Of a DNA stretch of 25,128 nucleotides, positions 21,801 to 25,128 are shown piece by piece. This DNA comes from Mnemiopsis leidyi (taxonomy: Eukaryota; Ctenophora; Tentaculata; Lobata; Bolinopsidae). Within the stretch, counting starts at the first letter, position 1, and each line of letters starts with the position of its first letter. A program made the position numbers and the translations under genes. The stretch lies in contig JH154060.1 of NCBI GenBank assembly GCA_000226015.1, positions 335,080 through 360,207 on the forward strand, in the 5' to 3' direction. The notes beneath the pieces were generated by a model, which had not been told where the DNA came from, made no database searches, and saw only the letters and a program-made list of their open reading frames with translations.

Positions 21801-23263
21801 CTTTGCCAGTTTGGCGCTAAATTCCGACGAAAAGAATTCCCCTAAAACCAGATGGCAGTTAGCGAAATGAATGAGCAGTAACCGCTAGATTAGTGAGGAT
21901 AATTGGGTCAGTAACCTCGCACGAGGGCCCGGAGTATCCGAAGGGGCAGACACACTGCTCTACATACTGAGAAGGTGAAATGTCCTTTACTAGAGCACGT
22001 AGGGGAGTAAGGATAGTTCGGGTAGTCAGGGACGGAGACCTTAATCTGAGGGGGTAGGGTTGTTAGAGGTCAATCAAAATTTGGTAAAAGTCGGTTGAAC
22101 GTGATGTCTTAATAGTTCATAACAAATAAGGTTTTGCTGGTTGAAAAGTGAAAGTATTATTTAATAAACAGAAAGAGGGATGATGCTGGATTGAAAGAAC
22201 ACCTGGTGTATTTGAATGGGGAGAGGAAGGAAGCACTGATAAGGATAGCTCTAAGATCCACCAGAATGTCCATAAAGCTGCTCCTTTTTAGGTTCCCGCT
22301 TCTTGACTCCCACATACTCTTGGAAAAAGGATTTCACAATTCCCGTGCTTGATATCAATGTTTGACATTGTCATAGATAGAAAAACAATGAATACGCTCT
22401 TAGTCTGTACACAGAGTATGTATGAGTATAGACGTGATACAACTTTTCAAACTTAGGATCTAAGTAAAACTTCCGTAAGAAAGAATGAAAACTAATGCTA
22501 GACGAACATTATCCACATTGAATTGTGTTATTCAAATTCAAATGAGTCTTTATTTTGACGGTTACTTATAGCTGATAACTGAACTACCTAAAAACGTTAC
22601 TCAGTAACAACACGTCAATTTCACCTTGCTTGACCACCTCGTTTTTAAATTAGTACAGTTGTAAAGCAGGTACCTCAAGTAGCTGTATTCGTATTGTGTA
22701 CAGTTTGTCGCTATCCATCTGTCCCCGTACAAGGTGCTTCACAGCTGCGTCCTTCCCCTGAAAAGACATAACATTAAAGATGGTCAAGTTTCAAACAAGT
22801 GATCATGATTTGCATACTTGAAACTAGGAAGATGGTGTTTAAACTTTTAGAGTTAGACTTTCAAAGTTCAAAATTTTACCAGAATTTACATAGAGTTGAA
22901 ACTATTTCACCATACGCTTTGGATCTTGGTAATAAATAAAAATGTGACTTTCAGTTTCACATAATAATTATAAAAATAAAATTTACAAGCTATCAACATA
23001 AAATGTCAAATATTCTCACCACGAGCCACACGTGCAGGCTGTCATTAGCTCGGTGTTCGAACAGAAAGTTAGCACTGTACGAGAAGTTTAGAAAACCTCC
23101 GTAACTGGTGGCTCTGTTGCCCAAAAACTTGCGAGGTGCCGAGAAGAACACAGAGGAGGAGGAGGAGGAGGAGGAGGGGAGAGAGTAGAAGGAGAAGTCT
23201 GCCACGTGTTGATTGTGGGGCGAGGAGGAAGTGGAAGTTCTTGTTCCGTCTGTGAGGGTCCAT
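690..23263 (-). CDS. LAMC1: laminin gamma-type subunit, partial gene of 15 visible exons
   Basis: Secreted basement-membrane glycoprotein chain; gamma chains pair with alpha and beta chains into the cross-shaped laminin trimer. The exons are 23020-23263, 22674-22757, 22203-22318, 21916-22045, 21555-21650, 21117-21226, 20788-20865, 20440-20556, 18729-18811, 18128-18234, 3804-3987, 3183-3323, 1774-1922, 1010-1210 and 690-818 (complement). They give about 656 in-frame codons with no stop and matching phases at all 14 junctions. Domain order is LamB, six LE modules, a CxxC hinge and a coiled coil. Gamma assignment rests on a single LamB, the CPCP-type second LE module, exactly six LE modules after LamB, and the CxxC at the coil start. 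N- and C-terminal parts lie outside the window. Gamma1 versus another gamma paralogue cannot be decided, so the symbol is a family label. Confidence 0.9.
1010..1210 (-). CDS. LAMC1: LAMC exon 14 of window: coiled-coil segment
   Basis: 67 codons, phase 0 at both ends; acceptor taaccgttccag, donor gtttgtcc. It begins TTKLMVKYQKLKNNLDDVAL and ends SRAQLRDLSRE. Spaced Leu/Val/Met with many charged residues suggest helix, although AMYRLPKK holds a proline and the stretch FFRDAYIQYEY is aromatic-rich, which is unusual for a regular heptad coil. Phase and strand agree with its neighbours. The family call comes from position rather than from a signature. Confidence 0.75.
1211..1773 (-). other. LAMC intron between window exons 13 and 14
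   Basis: 563 bp with donor gtttggg and acceptor taaccgttccag. Short chance frames are present on both strands, but nothing recognisable. Confidence 0.75.
1774..1922 (-). CDS. LAMC1: LAMC exon 13 of window: CxxC hinge and start of the long-arm coiled coil
   Basis: Two leading bases plus 49 codons, phase 1 in and 0 out; acceptor gacaattttacttcag, donor gtttggg. Joined to exon 12 it reads QQCSECDNCARKILVTLEE. C-S-E-C-D-N-C-A corresponds to the C..C..C run that ends the LE array and forms the interchain disulfides at the trimer crossing point in known laminins. After that the sequence is Lys/Gln/Leu-rich and cysteine-free (AKLKRLQKKSNSIK), as expected for the coil. Confidence 0.85.
1923..3182 (-). 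other. LAMC intron between window exons 12 and 13
   Basis: 1,260 bp with donor gtaactt and acceptor tttacttcag. Its middle is occupied by the 22/18-bp minisatellite at 2411-2634. Nothing else was recognised. Confidence 0.8.
2411..2634. repeat. minisatellite, 22-bp and 18-bp units, about 10.5 copies
   Basis: Units begin ggcgtggtttgtacatat and end agct or atat (22 bp); two units lack four bases (ggcgtggtttgtatagct, 18 bp). The order of unit lengths is 22, 18, 22, 22, 22, 18, 22, 22, 22, 22, then a partial. No unit contains a stop in any frame, so the array produces artificial long ORFs on both strands; these are not genes. Confidence 0.97.
3183..3323 (-). CDS. LAMC1: LAMC exon 12 of window: LE module 6 (last before the coil)
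   Basis: 141 bp, phase 1 at both ends; acceptor gttggtttcag, donor gtaactt. With the G carried over it reads DCECSEIGSTSPICSSSGQC then TCAVGYTGRDCSECQTGY. This is a whole eight-cysteine LE module apart from its last partner, ending RNGTQQCS with a sequon. Symmetric phase-1 exons are typical for LE modules. It is the sixth LE module after LamB, the same number as in gamma chains. Confidence 0.92.
3324..3803 (-). other. LAMC intron between window exons 11 and 12
   Basis: 480 bp with donor gtgagtc and acceptor gttggtttcag. It contains the 55-bp duplication at 3666-3785 close to the donor. Nothing else was recognised. Confidence 0.8.
3666..3785. repeat. 55-bp tandem duplication (period 65)
   Basis: 3666-3720 and 3731-3785 are equal in length and differ at only a few positions. 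Both contain agtataaaaacacagaat and end in gaaagagaaa. The array lies 18 bp from the exon 11 donor. Confidence 0.9.
3804..3987 (-). CDS. LAMC1: LAMC exon 11 of window: end of LE module 4 and most of LE module 5
   Basis: 61 codons plus one base, phase 0 in and 1 out; acceptor ctgtctcttcag, donor gtgagtc. It starts PYTYGYLNDEDCKNCSCD, completing the GYxx...C..C of module 4. It continues VEGSHSLHCNGTSGECFCKR and CDRCREGFWRLPRQPCS. The EGS.SL.C phrase matches the last gamma LE modules. Sequons NCS and NGT are present. The preceding exon by phase and content is at 18128-18234; no intervening exon is needed to complete the module. Confidence 0.92.
8709..8719. repeat. homopolymer run of 11 G
   Basis: Uninterrupted run of G between caa and ttgtg. 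Such runs are prone to length error in sequencing and to polymorphism. Confidence 0.95.
13015..13047. repeat. 15-bp direct repeat, two copies
   Basis: ccgctcacaagacag occurs at 13015-13029 and 13033-13047 with a 3-bp spacer. A 10-bp inverted repeat (gagcaaacac at 12998, gtgtttgctc at 13077) flanks the pair. Confidence 0.85.
16062..16073. promoter_or_regulatory. NRF1-like palindromic site in a CpG-rich patch
   Basis: cgcgcacgcgcg fits the known NRF1 consensus (YGCGCAYGCGCR) exactly. It sits in a locally CpG-rich stretch (about 15940-16140) in otherwise CpG-poorer intron. In animals such sites mark promoters or enhancers. No transcript start can be seen from sequence alone. Confidence 0.35.
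16253..16513. repeat. dispersed direct repeat pair of about 30 bp
   Basis: gagtcgggcagactcacg followed by tctctacatata occurs at 16253-16282 and 16477-16513. The second copy carries a 7-bp insertion that duplicates gagtcac-like sequence. The copies are 224 bp apart in the same orientation. Confidence 0.85.
17996..18103. repeat. 18-bp tandem repeat, six units
   Basis: Units start at 17996, 18014, 18032, 18050, 18068 and 18086 and are each exactly 18 bp. The consensus is gaaactataacatgtaca. The array ends 24 bp from the giant-intron donor. Confidence 0.92.
18128..18234 (-). CDS. LAMC1: LAMC exon 10 of window: most of LE module 4
   Basis: Two leading bases plus 35 codons, phase 1 in and 0 out; acceptor gaactctctcag, donor gtaatta. 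It reads CDCPLARRILVPCNP then RTGDCFCKSGYTGRDCSVCQ. This holds cysteines 1-7 of an LE module; the NPRTGDC and GYTGRDC.VC patterns are textbook. The module is completed by the exon at 3804-3987, across the 14.1 kb intron. Tandem repeats lie on both intronic sides of this exon. Confidence 0.92.
18259..18306. repeat. 16-bp tandem repeat, three units
   Basis: agatatatcgtgttac, aggtagatcgtgtcac and agatacatcgtgtaac follow directly; a looser AT-rich continuation (ttatatat...gtaac) runs to about 18335. Confidence 0.88.
18388..18725. repeat. 35-bp minisatellite, about 9.7 units, abutting the exon 9 donor
   Basis: A 33-bp first unit (18388-18420) is followed by eight exact-length 35-bp units (18421-18700) and a partial unit (18701-18725). 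Units begin atgattctataccgatcaga and end with gtatt. Variation is nearly limited to taaacttata versus taaactaata. The last partial unit (accgatgagataactcac) runs into the splice donor of exon 9. Confidence 0.97.
18729..18811 (-). CDS. LAMC1: LAMC exon 9 of window: rest of LE module 3
   Basis: One leading base, 27 codons and one trailing base, phase 2 in and 1 out; acceptor gcgcctctccag, donor gtgagtt. It reads CLEGTDGTFCEKC then SPDYWSSIPGRDCQ. Joined to exon 8 it gives TGRCIACLEGTDGTFCEKC, the C4-xx-C5 form of LE modules seen at this place in gamma chains. Its donor is touched directly by a 35-bp minisatellite that fills most of the following intron. Confidence 0.9.
18812..20439 (-). other. 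LAMC intron between window exons 8 and 9
   Basis: 1,628 bp with donor gtaggt and acceptor gcgcctctccag. It contains a coding-like but broken stretch on the same strand (19677-20233). The remainder, 18812-19676, shows nothing recognisable. Confidence 0.8.
19677..20233 (-). pseudogene. decayed coding-like relic, origin unknown
   Basis: Three minus-strand frames take over from one another. The first is open at 19982-20233 (84 codons, including FKTAIRHWAKKENEKYRFVD). The second, about 19834-20088, includes QFVLSKTHFLDPSRWHMRQS. The third is open at 19680-19853 (58 codons, including AGNVDIFHRIELLKNYLL). The composition is protein-like and each frame ends where the next is open, as in a frameshifted pseudogene. 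Gag-like retroelement origin is a guess only. Chance open frames remain possible. Confidence 0.3.
20440..20556 (-). CDS. LAMC1: LAMC exon 8 of window: end of LE module 2 and start of LE module 3 (nidogen-loop position)
   Basis: One leading base, 38 codons and two trailing bases, phase 2 both ends; acceptor tttctttgtaccag, donor gtaggt. It reads CMKGYYGSPEFGCKRC then PCNGNLDMSREEPCDQ and STGRCI. GYYGSPE is a standard LE tail. PCNGNLD...C begins the module that in vertebrate and fly gamma chains carries the nidogen-binding loop (NIDPNAV); here the loop reads NLDMSRE. An alternative acceptor after tataatgcag would add FLCTR but breaks phase with exon 7. Confidence 0.9.
20613..20642. repeat. 30-bp perfect palindrome
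   Basis: The half ataaggtactcgctt is followed by its exact reverse complement. The symmetry continues imperfectly outward. It lies in the intron between window exons 7 and 8, about 57 bp upstream of the exon 8 acceptor. Confidence 0.92.
20788..20865 (-). CDS. LAMC1: LAMC exon 7 of window: middle of LE module 2
   Basis: One leading base, 25 codons and two trailing bases, phase 2 at both ends; acceptor tttcctttaaccag, donor gtaaaaac. It reads SCLIDSEKEVRCTKC then LPGVTGKLCD. With neighbours it makes a full module: CPCPYNG-SC...C.KC.PG.TG..CDRC. The match to the gamma pattern (an SC, an EV.CT.C and a G.AG..C) is close. It is too short to be found by ORF length. Confidence 0.88.
21117..21226 (-). 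CDS. LAMC1: LAMC exon 6 of window: end of LE module 1 and start of the CPCP module
   Basis: 36 codons plus two bases, phase 0 in and 2 out; acceptor tgtgtttccag, donor gttcgt (weak after the GT). It reads DCREGTTGPDCNVCLSGYY, the second half of an LE module, then LSCTPCPCPYNG. The CPCP run is typical of the second LE module after LamB in gamma chains. The weak donor is the only nearby site that keeps phase, and the resulting G-S-C junction fits. Confidence 0.87.
21227..21554 (-). other. LAMC intron between window exons 5 and 6
   Basis: 328 bp, donor gtatgac, acceptor tgtgtttccag. It holds a perfect 14-bp tandem duplication, tcttcaaatagcag, at 21348-21375. Nothing else was seen. Confidence 0.8.
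21555..21650 (-). CDS. LAMC1: LAMC exon 5 of window: LE module resuming after LamB, then first full LE module
   Basis: 32 codons, phase 0 at both ends; donor gtatgac, acceptor preceded by the pyrimidine tract cacctttcccatcag. It reads TCIDGYFKNGKVCQKCDC then NSRADTCDESGNCL. Joined to the previous exon it gives SCE-TC-IDGY, the normal LE spacing after LamB. CDCNSRADTCDESGNC is the C1-C4 half of the next LE module (C.C...ADTC....G.C). A second in-frame acceptor at 21734/21735 would add 28 residues; the shorter form restores family spacing and is preferred. Confidence 0.88.
21916..22045 (-). CDS. LAMC1: LAMC exon 4 of window: end of LamB domain
   Basis: One leading base plus 43 codons, phase 2 in and 0 out; acceptor preceded by ccctaccccctcag, donor gttactg. 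It ends with YVEQCVCPFGYSGPSCE, the hallmark closing motif of LamB domains (VE.C.CP.GY.G..CE), where the interrupted LE module resumes. The stretch LRSPSLTTRTILTPLRALVK before it is about nine residues longer than I expect for gamma1 and less family-like. A later acceptor just before TATGTAGAG would not fit the phase of the preceding exon. Confidence 0.9.
22203..22318 (-). CDS. LAMC1: LAMC exon 3 of window: LamB domain, Trp and helix segment
   Basis: 38 codons plus two bases, phase 0 in and 2 out; acceptor cctttttccaag, donor gtgttc. It reads SMWESRSGNLKRSSF then MDILVDLRAILISASF. LamB domains typically carry a Trp, a Gly/Arg turn, an F-M-x-x-L run and an I-L-I-x-A strand here, all of which are visible. 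An acceptor two bases further in (after AAGAG) is possible, but only the chosen one keeps phase with the preceding exon. Confidence 0.9.
22319..22673 (-). other. LAMC intron between window exons 2 and 3
   Basis: 355 bp, donor gtacctgc, acceptor cctttttccaag. Plain AT-rich sequence; nothing recognised. Confidence 0.8.
22674..22757 (-). CDS. LAMC1: LAMC exon 2 of window: middle of LamB domain
   Basis: 28 codons, phase 0 at both ends, acceptor cttttcag and donor gtacctgc. The reading begins GKDAAVKHLVRGQMD and ends LYTIRIQLLE. The Y-x-(I/V)-R-(hydrophobic)-x-L-x-E pattern matches the central strand of LamB domains. It joins the previous exon as HVWLV-GKDAA without a frame break. The small size and clean phase make the call depend on the neighbours, which are convincing. 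Confidence 0.88.
23020..23263 (-). CDS. LAMC1: LAMC exon 1 of window: N-terminal half of laminin IV (LamB) domain
   Basis: 81 codons plus one leading base, between acceptor ctctcag and donor gtgagaa; phase 2 in, phase 0 out. It opens with WTLTDGTR, the conserved Trp strand of LamB. It contains FFSAPRKFLGN followed by SYGGFLNF, the family signature (AP..FLG....SYGG.L). The LamB domain is a beta-sandwich inserted into an LE module of the short arm. An eight-serine run (23152-23175) precedes the signature and replaces a variable loop. Two N-glycosylation sequons (NFS, NDS) lie near the end. Confidence 0.92.
23152..23175 (-). repeat. TCC microsatellite coding for eight serines in LamB
   Basis: Seven TCC codons and one TCT lie inside window exon 1, between FSFYSLP and VFFSAP. 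The run is a trinucleotide repeat, so length changes would keep the frame. Confidence 0.95.
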
Positions 23264-25128
23264 CTGAGAGGGTGGTGTTAAGTGCTGTCGGTGTTTCATT
23301 TATCAAGGAGAAATCTCAAATCTAAGAGGTGAATTGATCGTCAATATTTGTTTAACACGATTTAAGCCAGACAATTCTACTTTTTATAAGGGTATTTATG
23401 GATAATGAAGAAATACAGATGGCAAGCGCCAAGGTCAATTGGACACACACTCTTCTATTTTTTTCCACAGTCTCGGATTTATTAATCATATCTAATATAT
23501 GCCCGGGACCACCTCATCTTTGCATTTCTGAACCTCAGTAACTAATGGACACACCAACTGTGCACACCTAATTTATATGGGCGAATTTACCGTCAACTTT
23601 TGATTATCTCTTCTTATTTCTCCTAATTAAAAGAACAAGTGATACCGACATTCGTTATTCATCTTCTTTGAGAACTCAATAACGACAGGTTCTGCATCAC
23701 CCACCTAATCTATTATATTATATATAACTTGTTTCTGGGGTACCTTTGGGGTACTGGATTAGTTGTGTTCATGGTTCAATGCTTATCTCTGTAAAGTTCA
23801 TCTAGGTGAATATTTGTCGCATTAAAGAAGAAGAAAATCTCAGGACAGCCCTTTCCAGATTAATGTCGGTGGATAAATCATTAATGGATGAGGTTTTAGT
23901 ATATATACAGAGCCATTGTTTAATGAATACCGCTGTTCGATAAATACCATTGATCGATTTATCTGATTGATCAATAAGTCATTGTTCGATAACAACTCTC
24001 CTCACCCTTGCCCAATCACTTTAAGTCCTACAATATTTGCCATTATAGTTGAGAACACAAGGTATCTCATAATCTTAAGTCCTATCTTTGACACCCGAAT
24101 ATACGTCGGACACAGGGTAGTCATTTAAAGATGAATAATGATGACAGCTGGAGTGAAAAAATAAATTGAAGTACCTGTTGTAAAGCTCGAGAGATTTTAC
24201 CAATTTTTGAGCAGGTGCGATACGAAATTTTCTAGTAATTTTCTTTGTTTCACCATGGCAGCAACATTTTGTAATCATGGGGAGGCCAAACGAAAGGAAC
24301 GAGAAACAAAATCTATTAATTTTAAAGCGAGCGTTTCAGGGCGAGCATCCACAACGTATCTTGAACATTAATCGTAACGACTGGTTTAATCAGAAAATAT
24401 CCAATACTCGCATTAGGAGATTGCGGAAGTTCTTTTTCTTTATGATTTCCTTTTAACTATCACTTAAATGCCACATGTAATTAAAATATTCAATATTGCA
24501 CAGATACCCCGGAGAAATTTTCACAAACGTTGCGGTTTTCAGTTGCAACTTTAACTTGTCCCCTCGTCCATGCCAAAGATGTCATAACGCGACAAGGGCT
24601 CCCATGTTTTATTATACAAGGTTAACCACGAGAGCCTGAATAAATTCTTCAAAAACTTTTGCCTAGAGTCCCAAACATCACTATATGTATGAGAAGGAGT
24701 TCGATTTTTGGATTATTCATAAATTTGTTTGTGTGAGGGTTAGTTTGTCTTAAAGATCATGCATTTATCCAGCAACTCGTCAACTTTACACACACGTAGT
24801 ACGTACGTCAACCACTTTACAATCAAACCCTTCTTGCGTGATGTATTTCACCCATACCGATTTTTAACAGTCGTTGTTCTTAGGAGGTCACTGAAGATGA
24901 CTTTGAAAATGTTTTGATAACCTCAACACTTTTTGTTACTCTTCTCTATCTGTTCTGTATGTTCGTGGGTTCAATATATTTGAAATATAGATTTACCTAT
25001 ACCATTTCACATATATAAACGTTCAGTTATTTCCACCGCTAGCTAGCTAGTTATCACGTCCCCTGAGTACCATATCATATTGATATTGCCAAGCGAGAGG
25101 ATTTCACAAACCACCGAGCAAACTACAA
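23264..25128. other. non-coding DNA right of the LamB exons
   Basis: By position this is LAMC intron(s) leading toward the 5-prime part of the gene. Apart from the possible exon ending at 24175 no cysteine-rich LE exon could be recognised on the minus strand. No repeat or RNA gene was seen. Confidence 0.5.
24175..24278 (-). CDS. LAMC1: possible LAMC exon, segment just before the LamB domain
   Basis: An open stretch reads MITKCCCHGETKKITRKF and ends LELYN plus AG at a good donor (CAG then gtactt). Its phase 2 end fits the phase 2 start of the next exon and would create Arg-Trp at the start of LamB. From the first Cys of CCCHG to that Trp is 32 residues, the spacing I recall for the CFCFG...W segment of human gamma1. 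Against it, two cysteines expected in this segment are Ile here (in MITK and KKIT), and no clear acceptor with a pyrimidine tract lies at its right end. An AG after ACAAAG would give a shorter exon lacking CCCHG. The right border given is simply the in-frame Met. Confidence 0.35.

Noticed and set aside
22993..23306. Leucine-rich and proline-rich ORFs overlapping the LamB exon
   Set aside because: They are other frames of the TCC repeat (Leu from CTC, Pro from CCT). The serine frame carries the LamB signature.

Overview
The window is animal (metazoan) nuclear DNA carrying the middle of one laminin gamma-type gene (LAMC family) on the minus strand. The evidence is a chain of 15 short exons with GT/AG borders, matching codon phase at every junction, and a continuous laminin reading. 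No ORF longer than about 140 codons exists, there is no bacterial-style gene packing, and the introns hold minisatellites. The species cannot be named from the sequence; strong divergence from vertebrate gamma chains suggests an invertebrate or early-branching animal.

Read in transcription order, right to left. 23263-21916 encodes a laminin IV (LamB) domain in four exons. 21650-3183 encodes six laminin-type EGF-like (LE) modules in eight exons. 1922-690 encodes the CxxC hinge and the start of the coiled coil in three exons. The order LamB, six LE modules, CxxC, coil matches the second half of the short arm of laminin gamma chains. The LN domain and first LE modules would lie to the right of the window, and most of the coiled coil to the left. 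A possible further exon, for the segment just before LamB, ends at 24175.

The main oddities are these. One intron (3988-18127) is about 14.1 kb while all other certain introns are under 1.7 kb. The LE module that carries the nidogen-binding loop in known gamma chains has a changed loop. A serine homopolymer encoded by a TCC microsatellite sits inside the LamB domain. An in-frame alternative acceptor could add 28 residues before the first LE module. Tandem repeats lie on both sides of the exon bordering the giant intron, and one abuts the splice donor of the exon before it. Two palindrome families and a decayed coding-like stretch lie in non-coding DNA.

No RNA gene, CRISPR array, complete transposon or well-supported second gene was seen. 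Open frames inside the giant intron are about as long as chance predicts.
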